Origin: Linanthus parryae
Taxonomy: Eukaryota > Streptophyta > Magnoliopsida > Ericales > Polemoniaceae
Direction: 5' to 3'
Length of the DNA: 64,000 nucleotides
NCBI GenBank assembly: GCA_023055425.1
Contig: JALGPY010000010.1
Span: forward strand, 50,153,863-50,217,862
The notes under the pieces were generated by a model, which was not told the DNA's origin, did not search any database, and saw only the letters and a list, made by a program, of their open reading frames with translations. The translations under genes were made by a program, and so were the position numbers. Below are positions 53,701 to 64,000 of this stretch, in pieces (within the stretch, counting starts at the first letter, position 1; each line of letters opens with the position of its first letter).

Positions 53701-56700
53701 AAACTATAAACATTAAAGAAGTTGGAACTAATATTTTTTCATCTACAAGTATAAAAATTCAAATATATAGGAGTACAGAATAGTAATGTTGGCGTATCCC
53801 TTCTGTGCCGTATCGTCATCTTTTTAGGAAATGATATATCCTGTGTCCGTTCCCTTTCCCGTATCGCTTCCGACATCCGTATCCGTATCCGTGTTTCTTA
53901 GAAACAAAGTAATATTAGTAATTCCTCTGACTCATCATACTTCTCACGTCTGTCGACGGTGATTGGGCTTCGGTCTTCGCCAGAATTGGGTCTGATTTTG
54001 GTGGCGATTTGGTGGAGTAGTGATGGTGGCTGCAGGTTAAGTCGGACAGAGAAGGTGGAGACGGCTAAATCTGGGCTTGAATATAAGGCTGGGCTGTTTG
54101 TGGTGGAGGCCGTTTTGGGGATCTGGGTTTGAGAACAGAGATAGACAGATGTTTGTGGTTGTAATAGTCATGGGGAATTGGTTGAGAGAAAGACAGGTAG
54201 GTTTGTCTTGGTGGCTGGTGGTGGGTGTGGGTCGTGGCTGAGAAATGGTGGAGGTGACGGTGTAGTGCAGTGTGGTGGTGGTCGTTGGTGGTAAAATGCA
54301 GCGCCCCTAACCAGAGGGGGTGAAAATGCTATTAAACTTTATTTATTAACAGAAATATGGACAGAGTTGTTATGTGCAACACTGAGCTAACCACATGTCA
54401 CGTAACTGAACTTTTGGAACCACAGGTCAGCATCTTCTACATATCACATCTTTAATTTTCTCTTTTAATATTGAAATGTACAAATATGTTACCGAATAAC
54501 TGGCTTAATATGTTGAACGACATCTTCTACAGACTATATCTGTAATCTATGATAATATAATGGTGCTATTTGGATAAGCTAATTTAAGTAAGCTTACGAG
54601 CTTTTAAGCTTCTTTAATTTTGGGTGTTTGGATGGATGAAATTACTGGTGTAGGTTATAACATACCGGAACTTTGTTTCCCTGTCATAGGGTTCTGATTA
54701 TTTTATGTTTTGGAAAAAATGGATCTGGATCCTTACATTCAAAAATAGGGTTCAGGACTTGCTAGAATAGGGACCTGGATTTGGTATAATGGACCAAACG
54801 TATGTCACCACGTTGATGAGATTATTGACTTAAAAAATAGGGTTCCAGATTCGCTAGATTACGACTCCATTTTTTAAAAATGGGTTTCCGAATTTCAAAA
54901 ATAGGTCTCTTGACTTTTGGTGAGATGGATGAGATTATCGACTTCTAATTTTCCGATTATTGACCAAACTATAATCTTACCCATAATCCCATCCAAACAA
55001 GCCAAATATGCTGAACCACAGTTTGGTTTAGCCTTTTTTATTCTTCCAAAGTTGTCCCTAATAACGTGAGATTTTCACACCTTACGAAAGCAGCTGCAAG
55101 TTACTTCCAAGTTCCAACTTCCCCATTACTCCAAAACCTTCTCCAACTACTCTACTAACACTAAAACTGTCTATAGCCCCAGCAAAGATAAGGCACCTCT
55201 CACATGTATGGTGTATAAGGCCACGTTTGCATGAGCAAAGTTGCTAGTAGTGAGATTTGGAATATGTGAGTTTCAGTTCTTTCTATAATTCAGCTGAACG
55301 CAAAATCTAATTGAAAGAAAATATAAATTTCAGTTCAACTGAACACACAATCTAAGTCGAAGCAAATGTCCAATAGAGAAAGTAGTATGGGTAACAACGA
55401 AAAGTATATTCATTTGGTGTTAGAGACTAGAGAAGCAAGGATTTCTGATCATACTTGTACACAAATATTTGTGCCTCGATTAACTTAGCTTAGTGATGGA
55501 CTTCGTGGATTCTTCTATCTGATAATACTTATGTTATACTGTTATCTACTACATGTAATGTGTTGGCTTGATAAAGTATACCTATATGTATTGCCTAATA
55601 ATGCAATCGTACTATATCATAGGATTTGTGTTGCGTATCTTATGTGGAAGGATTATTTGTCGTTTTAAATACAGTTGATCTATACGTACAAGTGGGTAAA
55701 ATTGTTTGGTTTCTATTTGCAGCTTATACAGTAGATGAAGTTGATGAAAAGACGAAGGCTCTGCGTGCATCAACAAAATATAATGTGGAGGATGATGCGT
55801 CATCTGTTGATGTGAGTCTTACTTTGCGCATTTGCACCTTCTATTGGTACAGTAATGCATGTGTGAAACCTGGATGTCACTATTTTCAAATTCTCAGGAA
55901 ACTGCATTGAAATATACAACTCAGATGGAATGTCAAAGCCATAATCAGGATTCTTAAAATGCAGTGGCATCAAGAGTGGCAAATAAATATTGGCTTGGGG
56001 GGGATTTCATACCCAAGAAGCATGGGTACGGGTTTCGGATACGGTACGGGAATCATTCGGGACAAATAATGAGGATACATCAACATAATTATTCCTATAT
56101 TTTATTGTGTATACTTGAAACTTGTTTTTCTAAAAGATGGCGAAACGATTGGTTCCTGCTTTCTTATTTTTACATCTTAAATATAAAAGAACCTAGATTT
56201 AGTATACGAATAAGAAGAAGAGTAAGATGAGCAGCTTACCTGGGCTCGAGTTTGCTGAGTTGTGTCCGTGAAAACCCTCAACTCTATGCATGCGAGAACT
56301 GAAAGTCTCGCTTGAACTTTTCGTTTGAAAGGGCAGCCTTTTCATATCCTGCACCCTCAATTTATCATATGCTGTATCTACTTTAGCCTTATTGTATTTT
56401 AACTTACTTAAAGTAATAATCATTAACGACCCAGTGTGAAATTCTGATAAACACAAAGGGGGGACTGGCGTGTCTCATTTTGTGTATCCGACGGGCAACG
56501 TGTGCCCCTTGTTTAATCTAATAAAATTCTATAAAAAACTCTGACACACCAGCTGGATTGTCCGACACATATTTTAGAGTGTAGTTTGAGTGTCCAACAC
56601 GGCTATGGCCCCCTATTTTGGAGTGTCGGTGCTTCATAGTTTAACACTAAAAGGTTGAAAATTTTATTCTACAAGTTGTATATAGGTAAAACAAAACTTT

Positions 56701-59700
56701 AACCAACAATCCAACATTCATGAGTCATGACCAAAAGTTATATAATTTTGTATCGTGGGCGTCTTTTGAGAAGAAATTGAAGCGTGTAGGTCATCAGTGA
56801 AATACATTTGTACATAAAGGTGTCCTGTCCCTATTATTGGGGGATCTATGTTAATAGATGGTAAATATTAATATATTATAGATTTTTATAGTATAAGTAA
56901 AAAAGTTTAGGGGAGACATGAACCCTCCAATGTCTGAACTGGGACCGCTCTAGGGTGACATCCTCCTCAGATTAATTGCTTGGAACAAAGAAAAAAGTTT
57001 CAAAATTGTTCAAATGAAGTGTGTTTTTATCTGGAACAATCTCTTTGACCCTTGCTAACCTCCTTTGTTAGAGTTCTTTGTATTGATATAACTACTCAAT
57101 TCTGCAAGTGCAAAAGTTGCATAATAATCTGATAAGAATAGAGTCCTGCAGGCTTCAGTGATGTCACTGTTCTCTTTTAGCTGACACTGGCAAGCATGTG
57201 ATCAATTTCCATTTACTAGTCGGTTTATGGGACAAATTCTCAGATTCGTATATACAAGAGGCATATAAAGATAAACTAGTTAGGCACAAGGTTACCTGGA
57301 TCGTAGTTCGCTGCGGTTCGCGGAACGGGTTCGGTATCGCGATTCGCTAGGGTGACCGGATCGCGGTACACTAGGGGTAGGCTTCTTCGGATCGCTTAGT
57401 TGAATCGAAATTCGTTTGTCCGGTTCGCAGACTGATATTTAGGATCGTAATATAATAATAATATATGTATATTGTGTAATTATGATATGATGATTAAATA
57501 TTGTGTAATTATGTTCTGATTAAATATTTCAAAAAAAAAATATTGTGCAACTATGATATGATTACTAAGTTAAATATATATGGGGTAATTTTCATTGGAT
57601 GACTGAAGTGAACTGTTACTATTTCTAAAAAAAAGTTATTCTAAAAAAAAGTTAATTATTAGTGTCCTACTAATACTGCAATTTTTCTTAAAAAAAATAA
57701 AAAATCCTGCAATTACTCCCCTAATAGAGTAACCCACGTCACTCTTCCACAAAAGCCGCGAGAAAATTAAACACTTGGTCAACGTGTTCCTCCTCTCTCC
57801 ATCACGCCTCTTCTTCGTCGTCAACTGTAGCGTTTCGTTTTCCTCGTGCTTCTTCTTCTTCCTCTTCGAGTATATTGAGTTCCAATGGAATTTCAATACA
57901 GTTGATGTTCGTGACCTCGTGGGTCATCTTCAAGGACCGATGGTGGGTTTCTCTTCACGGTGACCTGTAAGTTCATGACTTATTTGCGTTTTGATTCATC
58001 ATCGCTTTTGTTCTCTTCTACCTTCACTACCAGATCGCTGAAAGTACCGATCTAGATCGCGAACGACCCACGAATGGGATCGTGCGATCTAGTTCGGGAA
58101 TCGCTACCAGTTGAGCGATTTTGGGTAACCTAGGTTAGGCATACTGGCACATTTGTTTTTAATCAGGGCGGCTACATTCTTTCTCAACTTTTAAATGGCC
58201 TTTTTCTGCAATTCACATTGTTTATACTTCCACATGTTAGAAGAGCTCAAAAAGAAAAGAGAAGGAAGATATATAGCAGTCGCGTGGATAGTCTGATACA
58301 ATAAGGTGAAAGTATATCCCCTTCAATTAGATATGTAATGCCACCTACATAGACTGTGTCATATTCTAGTATCATGTAGCAGGGAAGAGTATCATAGCTG
58401 AGGAGTGACGTGTCTTTTGCCTTAACAAAACAGAATGAACTCTCAGGCCACATTCCGTAGGGGATGAATGTCCTTCACAATTGTTACTTTCAAATACGGG
58501 CCTTCCGGTAACATAGTGCACAGATTTCGTATTACGCCAAGATTTTATTGATGTCTCTAAATCCCTGGTTGATAGTGACTCTTGTTTGTAATCTTAGATT
58601 CAGTAATAAATAAGGGAAATTATGAAAGTAAAAACTTCAAATGTCGTTGTGTGGACCCAAATTAGTTCATGCCATTTGTCATGGTTTTGGCTTTCTGTCT
58701 TATGCACAACTAGTGTCATGTATCTACCGTATTTCACTCTAGTATTTTTTGGAGTTTCAATAGCATACACCCCTGATTGTTCTTTTAAAGATAATATATA
58801 TTTTCCATATGGGTTTCAGAAAAAGTAAATGCAAGGTAAAGTTTTTCTGGAAGGATGGCTTCCTAGTCCTAGTTGACAAATTAAACTGTTTTAAGTGGGT
58901 AGGGGTGGTGACCCCCAAAAGCACCGAGGGTTAGAAGGACATAACTTTTTCAAGCCGTGTATCAAATTTCGGAACTAATTGGTTAATTCTGCTTCATTTG
59001 CTGCTCCCATGAATTCCATGAAGAGGATAGGTTGCCTTTACAAGATTGCTCTGACCAAATAGATTTTTTGTGGTAATTGCATTTTACCTCCCTGTGATTA
59101 GGGGTGTGTTGCAAAAGACACCCCCCCACACACACACACCCGGTTTCCAACAATGTGAAACACCCCCGTTTGATTTACACAAATGAAGTGTCTATTTTAC
59201 CCTTAAAACTTTTAATATATTACCAGAAATCTAAATAAGGAGGTTTTCACAATTATTGAAACTTGAAGGGTGTCTTTGCTACTCCCTAATTACGGGGTAA
59301 ATTGAATTTAAAAGAAAATGAAAGAAAAGAGAAAAAAAAAAAAAAGATGATGTTGAAGAAGAATAAGAAGAAAGCCGCCGCCATTGTCGCGGTGTCGCCC
59401 TACTGCCACCACCTTCCAGATCCACCACCAAAACGCCTCCTTCGACAACATCCCCCTGTGTTTGCCTTAATCGTTTTCCATTAACTATGGTGAAAATGAC
59501 CTAAATACCCTCCCTCCGTCCTTCTCTCCCTCTCTCTTTATTTCCCTGCACATGAAGAAGATCTGAACCTCCCCCCTCCTCTCTTTTTCTGCTAGGGTCC
59601 ACGGCACCAAGAGGGTTGTCGAAGGAGGCGTTGTGGTGGTGGATCTGGAAGGTGGCGGCGGTAGGGCGACACCGCGACAATGGTGGCGGCTTTCTTCTAA

Positions 59701-62127
59701 TTCTTCTTCAACATCATCTTCTTTTTTTCTCTTTTCTTTCATTTTCTTTTAAATTCAATTTACCCCGTGTAATTAGGGAGTAGCAAAGACACCCTTGAAG
59801 TTTCAATAATTGTGAAAACCTCCTTATTTAGATTTCTGGTAATATTTTAAAAGTTTTAAGGGTAAAATAGACACTTCATTGTCGCGGTGTCGCCCTACCG
59901 CCACCACCTTCCAGATCCACCACCACAACGCCTCCTTCGACAACCCTCTTGGTGCCGTGGACCCTAGCAGAAAAAGAGAGGAGGGGGAGGTTCAGATCTT
60001 CTTCATGTGCAGGGAAATAAAGAGAGAGGGAGAGAAGGACGGAGGGAGGGAGGGTATTTATATCATTTTCACCATAGTTAATGGAAAACGATTAAGGCAA
60101 ACACAGGGGGATGTTTCACATCATTTGAGACCATAAGGGGATCTATTGCAAGTTTGCAACACACCCCTTACCGCGGGGGTAAAATGCATTAAAACCTAGA
60201 TTTTGATTGCATGTGGATCCTGAATCTTTTCTCTGTGATATGAATGGATTATTACTTATGTTCTGCCGTGTTAGACACATTCCATAATGCTGAAAAATCT
60301 TTTTGCAGAAATTCAAAGCTTTGGCCTACTCTACTGCAATGACAGGTAGGTTCTTTGAACTTTTACTATCTACTACATTTATTGGAAATTTATCTCCAAC
60401 TTTTTAGGTCCCCTCAATTTTCTCCCATTCATGTAAGCTGTGCTTTATACATATTGTATCAGTTTACCAGAATCTTTTTAATACGCGACTGGAGGCTGAA
60501 AGACTTATCAGCCTAATTACATGCCCTCAAATTTTCTTATTCTGCAACCATGTGTTTGATACTACACTGTTTGCAGTATGCCTAACAATGTTGACTATCT
60601 CTTTGAGGAATTCGATTAGACTAATTTATTCTTTCAAGAAGGGTTGGATACTTTGCAACCATCTTCCTTCATTTCTGTGATATACTCAAACGAATGATAT
60701 TTGTCGCATCTCCCAAAAGCTGGCCCCAATATATTTTTTGTTTTGGAGGGCCAGTGTCTTCCAATTCTAAACTGCTAATCAGTTCAGTGTTCAAAAAGGA
60801 TCAATTTCACTAGGTGTAGGAGATATCGATTTTGTTCTACATATTATTTCTAAGAAATTCTTGTGGTGATAGGAATTATAGAAGTTAAAATAGATTATGC
60901 AAGTTGGCTAGTTGTATTTGAGACGCAGAACATACCTTGGGTGGAAATTGTTCTAAATTTGTTGGTATGGCGAATAGGCGTTGATAATTTCAGTAGGTGA
61001 TTTGCGTAAAGAAAGAAGCCGCCCAAGGGGAGTTTGCTAATAACTTAATAGTTCAGTGGAAGTTTGACTTACCAGGTGTATCCGTGTATGATATATATTG
61101 TGTAGAGACGGAAGGTTCATGGCGAAGCAAGTTTCTAGTTACATTAGATTACAGTTATTTCTTCTTGCTGATATCAATCCCACTTAGCAGATCTATGTGG
61201 CAAAGTAATAGATCCAGTTGACTTGATTTTCTACCTAATGGGGCTATATTGTTGAACTGATCTTATTGATGATCTTAGTTCAAATTACACGAGTTTCCTT
61301 TATTCAAATATAAATTTTCCGTGGTTTGTTACCATAATGGGTGCTGTTTATGACCAATGTTGCTTCTTTTGACATCCAGTGCCTGCTAAGTTGACGGAAG
61401 TTTATATACATCTAAGAAGGATTGCCGAGGATCATGTTCAAGTGAGTAATCCCATATTAATCCATAAAAGTTCTCAGATATTATTTTGGTTCTTTCTCTG
61501 TTTGTTGCTATAAGCATGACTGATAATTACTCCCCTCGTATAGGGCTTCATTGAACCAACCTCAGATAAGCTCCTACCAGATCTGCATCCATTGGAGCAG
61601 CATGTTTTCACACTTGTTCTGGATCTAAACGAGACATTGTTATACTCTGATTGGAAGGTAAATATACATGTGAATTTGTTGCTTTCATTGATTTTTTGTT
61701 CATGGTGAGGGTCGTCACAAGATTTAATTTCCATTATGTCATGGCCAAGAGGTTGGTTATTGTGTTATCCCTCCTGTTTGAAAAGAGTTTTAGAATACAG
61801 TCTGGGATCTGATTTGTCTCTTTTCATTGGGACGTGCACAGAGGGATAGGGGTTGGCGAACGTTCAAAAGACCAGGAGTGGATGCTTTCCTGGAACAGCT
61901 TGCCCAATACTATGAGATTGTAGTGTATTCTGACCAGCTGAGTATGGTAATTTCCATATCATTTGTTTTTACCACATTCCCCTTTCTTTATTGTCAGTTG
62001 GTGATTTTTGTCTTCGTGGCACTCACAGTATGTTGATCCGGTTGTTGAAAGATTGGATCCGAAGCATTGCATACGGTATAGGTTAGCTCGAGGTGCAACT
62101 AAATATCAAAAAGGGAAACATTACAGA
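50797..62127 (+). CDS. TIM50: TIM50, mitochondrial import inner membrane translocase subunit (exons 1-7; 3' end outside window)
   Basis: Exons: 50797-51073, 55723-55811, 60310-60346, 61380-61441, 61544-61657, 61842-61946, 62029-62127; all junctions are GT-AG and in frame. An in-frame TTG upstream is not used; the start is the ATG at 50797. Exon 1 gives an Arg-rich mitochondrial presequence (MSGIVRSRVISRITKTNRRY), a Pro-rich linker and a membrane segment (YTVGAALTGVVATAGYATY). Exons 2-4 give the linker (YTVDEVDEKTKALRAS). Exons 5-7 carry the FCP1/NIF phosphatase-like domain: FTLVLDLNETLLYSDWK, the TFKRPGVDAFLEQL stretch and EIVVYSDQLSM, ending KYQKGKHYR. TIM50 sits in the inner membrane, faces the intermembrane space and hands presequence proteins from TOM to TIM23; most members lack phosphatase activity. 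About the last 120 residues are missing. Confidence 0.93.
51174..51533 (+). repeat. Tandem duplication of about 180 bp in TIM50 intron 1
   Basis: 51174-51348 and 51349-51533 start with tttctcaagaaatgcattta and share the blocks 'ggaaatgcaat', 'gtttgtttgact', 'tttctcatgtctttgatgtc' and 'tgtcactgtattt', with small differences. It is a direct head-to-tail copy. Confidence 0.75.
52785..52964 (+). pseudogene. Fossil gypsy reverse transcriptase fragment
   Basis: About 60 codons resembling RT motif B to C of a Ty3/gypsy element. SKDAFENP stands for the usual PKTAFRT stretch, and ELMITPFGYTNAPNNLPDLV for the usual MPFGLTNAPATF stretch. RRYFHFLLSYILLVY stands for the VFIDDILVY stretch; the catalytic D-D is S-Y here. 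It is heavily decayed and lies in TIM50 intron 1 in the same orientation as the gene. Confidence 0.6.
53221..53905 (+). repeat. Interspersed repeat 'GTGTCGGACACTC family', copy 1 (intron 1)
   Basis: About 0.7 kb starting gatgcatggacactccaaaa and ending near ccgtatccgtgtttcttag. It is homologous, in inverted orientation, to 55985-56640 across the whole length. Shared blocks include 'gctggtgtgtc', 'ttgagggtgc/ttgagggctc', 'atatgaaaa.gctgccctttcaaacg', 'gttcaag.gag' and 'gggttttc'. The family type is unknown. Confidence 0.65.
55985..56640 (-). repeat. Interspersed repeat 'GTGTCGGACACTC family', copy 2 (intron 2, inverted)
   Basis: Reverse-complement relative of 53221-53905. On the minus strand it holds an 80-codon open frame (56456-56217) with DMKRLPFQTKSSSETFSSRM and SANSSPG followed by GTAAGC, which looks like a captured exon with its donor. 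I do not recognise the protein. Together with copy 1 it flanks TIM50 exon 2 as an imperfect inverted repeat. Confidence 0.65.
57279..58141. mobile_element. hAT-like non-autonomous DNA transposon with 8-bp duplication
   Basis: The element runs 57287-58133 (847 bp). It starts CAAGGTTACC and ends GGTAACCTAG (10-bp inverted ends with one mismatch). It is flanked by the direct repeat gttaggca at 57279-57286 and 58134-58141. An 8-bp duplication is the signature of the hAT superfamily. Inside the ends are GATCGCG/GATCGTGCG-type subterminal repeats. There is no transposase. Confidence 0.75.
59075..60200. mobile_element. Foldback-like element with interleaved inverted repeats (P-Q-P'-Q')
   Basis: Outer ends are related inverted repeats around 59080-59120 and 60150-60195 (tgcattttacc...aggggtgtgttgcaaa). 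Inside, block P (59182-59449) is inverted at 59615-59880, and block Q (59450-59614) is inverted at 59945-60112. The last 64 bp of P are repeated directly at 59880-59944. No coding capacity is evident. It ends about 110 bp before TIM50 exon 3. Long inverted repeats like this can give hairpin RNA when the intron is transcribed. Confidence 0.75.
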
Positions 62128-64000
62128 GTAAGTAACTAATCTTCAATTTTACAATGATATGTCATGTGGTATGTGTTTAGTTTTCCGCAATCTTGCCACA
62201 TTGATACCCGTGTCAAATTGTTGTATTTTGCTTACCATAATCTCGTCTTGGAAGTGCTTGATACATGGTTCATCACTTGTAATTGTAGTATAGTTCTTAT
62301 ACTTTGAGTGCATACTAAACATGTGGTCTGCATGGAATTGAATTGAAGAAGATTGAGGAAGAATAGCGCGCATGTCAAGATATATATTGAAACATTAAAA
62401 AGCAGAATTTCCCCCTATCCTGTCTTCCTTATTTACAGTATTAACTGAACACAAATAATACTTGATTAATTACTAACCTCTCTTAAATATTGTTTTTCCC
62501 AGTGGTCCGGCCAATGGACCAATGCATTAAGAATACACTTCTCCAAAATTATAAGATAATAAAATTTGAAATCATCCATAGGTTCCCATTGAATATACTT
62601 AATTAAGAATGCTTAGATAGAACATCTTAAACCCTCTCTGGGAAAACTTTCTCTTAGATAGGTAACAATAATGTTAATTAAAACAAAAAAAAAATAACGT
62701 TTATAACTCACACGGCAAAGAGGAAAGAAAAACTACTAGGAAAAGATCAGGCCACAGAATCCAAGAAGTCCTACAAAATATAATCGAAGACTGGAGGCCA
62801 AGCAACTTTCATGAACGGCACTCCAAGAGCATCTGAAGATAAACTAAATTTGAGACTTGCCGATGCGGTCGTAGGTCTGCATGGTACCTATGTGCCAGAT
62901 AATTCACTGGACAACCAACAAAGCCAAACAACACACTTACCACCTCTCTATCAACCTGTAAACCACCCCAGGCAATCAAGACTTTGAAACTGTCGCAGAG
63001 GATAGTAGGGATGACAATAAAGTCCAATCCGATAGGATATCTGGCATGATCTGACCCTAATTGAGCAGATCCAATTTTAAATGGATTAGATATAGATTAC
63101 AGGTTTTGTGATCCACAAAATCCAATCAATCTGGTTAGTAAATTATACATATTAAACATAATAATATGCATGAATATATAATCCATAAGCATTTGATTTA
63201 ATATTTTATTACAAAGAACATCATATATTTGATATATTTATGTTTTTGTTCTGATAAAAAAAAATTGATGCTTTGATGTTTATAAAACATAAATTAATTC
63301 CATTTCACCGTGATTTATGATTATCAGACCAAATGAACCAAGAATATTGAATGTTATGATCCCATAGATAAGCCGATTTGAATCCAGCAAAATCGGAATC
63401 TGAGTCAATACCAACCTAGTGGATAGGGATTTGGATATAGGCTGATTCGGTCGAATCCGATCCATTGCCATCCCTAAGCGAGGGAGTCACTTATCGGCTC
63501 TCGCTCACTCTGTATGAGCTGACTTTGGCAGAATTCGTTTGGGAAGTCAAATATGGGGGGTGGGGGGACTGCAGGGCATCCGGTTTCAGAAATACGCACA
63601 CACACATACTCTCCGAACGGGATGTACCTAATACTTTTCCCAACTGTAACCCTCAATTGTTAGGAGTGGACTGGAAGTCTGAAACAGCAACAGATATTTT
63701 CATAAAGCAGCCATTCCATCTTCTTAAACCATGTTACCGACCCATATTCTAAGTCTCCCAGACACCACAAGCAAAATAACTTACAAGGAACTCTGGCGAA
63801 GGCTTTCTCCTCGAGGGGATCAAGTCAAAGTCAGTACATGTAAATGCCCAACCTCCCCACCAAGATGCCTAATTCTGGAACCTATTTTTGAAATTCAAAT
63901 CACGTTTTTTTTGGAACTTGCATAATCTTGAATCTCATCTCCGAACTTTGTGTGACGCAGTAAAGAAGGTTTTCGTGTGCCCGTCAAGAAATGTCGCTAT
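62128..64000 (+). other. TIM50 intron 7 (partial) to window end
   Basis: Donor AGA/GTAAGT at 62128. No exon 8 could be found before the window ends, so the intron is at least 1.87 kb unless the gene is broken by an insertion. It contains a hAT-like MITE (63006-63476). The remainder (62128-63005 and 63477-64000) shows no gene or element end I recognise. Confidence 0.6.
63006..63476. mobile_element. hAT-like MITE with TAGGGATGRCAAT ends
   Basis: 471 bp. It starts TAGGGATGACAAT and ends ATTGCCATCCCTA, 13-bp inverted repeats with one mismatch, of a type common among plant hAT MITEs. The adjoining 8-bp sequences (gaggatag and agcgaggg) do not match, so no target-site duplication is confirmed. Confidence 0.6.

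Larger units (their letters stand above)
51074..55722 (+). other. TIM50 intron 1 (4.65 kb) with transposon debris
   Basis: Donor ACG/GTACTT, acceptor TTTGCAG. It contains a tandem duplication (51174-51533), a gypsy RT fossil (about 52836-52964), an interspersed-repeat copy (53221-53905) and a GT/GG-rich stretch at 53940-54300. Degenerate 'aaaatagggttc' repeats lie at 54720-54910. The remainder (51534-52735, 54911-55600) holds nothing I recognise. Confidence 0.75.
55812..60309 (+). other. TIM50 intron 2 (4.5 kb) with transposon debris
   Basis: Donor GAT/GTGAGT, acceptor TTTGCAG. It contains the inverted copy of the repeat in intron 1 (55985-56640), a hAT-like element with 8-bp duplication (57279-58141) and a complex inverted-repeat element (about 59075-60200). 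The stretches 56641-57278 and 58142-59074 show nothing I recognise. Confidence 0.75.

Noticed and set aside
59302..60136. Small ORFs within the inverted repeat
   Set aside because: They are read through the repeated P and Q blocks on both strands; the same short peptides appear twice because the DNA is duplicated.
63477..64000. Exon 8 of TIM50 near the right edge
   Set aside because: Expected residues following KYQKGKHYR were not found in any frame with an AG acceptor.

Overview
This window is plant nuclear DNA, almost certainly from an angiosperm and most likely a eudicot. The evidence is Athila- and Tat-lineage Ty3/gypsy retrotransposons, plant L1-type LINEs with zinc-knuckle ORF1 and zf-RVT domains, Stowaway- and hAT-like MITEs, and two plant host genes with plant splice sites. 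The species cannot be named from the sequence.

Layout, left to right. (1) 1-10339: Ty3/gypsy element A (Athila-like, minus strand). Its 3' LTR lies beyond the left edge. It has gag-protease, a damaged reverse transcriptase/RNase H/integrase, a PF20167-like third ORF and a 5' LTR at 8798-10339. (2) 10340-16431: element B, a related minus-strand element that element A invaded. It keeps gag and protease but has no RT or integrase, carries a perfect (GAA)82 tract in its coding region, and has its 5' LTR at 14136-16431. (3) 16432-17156: endonuclease part of a LINE that element B interrupts. (4) 17157-21363: host DNA with one intronless DUF4408/DUF761-type gene (18677-19207, minus), a Stowaway-like MITE and microsatellites. 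(5) 21381-28404: complete but mutated L1-type LINE with a perfect 17-bp target-site duplication. (6) 29452-44215: element C, a complete 14.8-kb Tat-lineage element on the plus strand, with ATCAG duplications and LTRs differing at about nine positions. Between its integrase and 3' LTR lies an antisense, apparently seven-exon gene with a plant mobile domain (PMD). (7) 44512-50268: second LINE, with an RNase H domain and a 17-bp duplication with one mismatch, ending about 0.5 kb upstream of the next gene. (8) 50797 to beyond the right edge: a TIM50 gene (mitochondrial inner-membrane import receptor subunit). Seven exons are visible, and introns 1 and 2 are each about 4.5 kb and full of transposon debris.

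How it fits together. The left third is a nest of insertions: LINE, then element B inside it, then element A inside B. Element C and the two LINEs inserted independently, each with its own target-site duplication. The only clearly host-type genes are the DUF761 gene and TIM50. The most unusual object is the antisense spliced PMD gene inside element C. Its introns are in antisense orientation to the retrotransposon RNA, so they can survive retrotransposition. Its visible splice sites, matched phases and symmetric exons suggest a real transcription unit, although this copy has a frameshift in exon 1.
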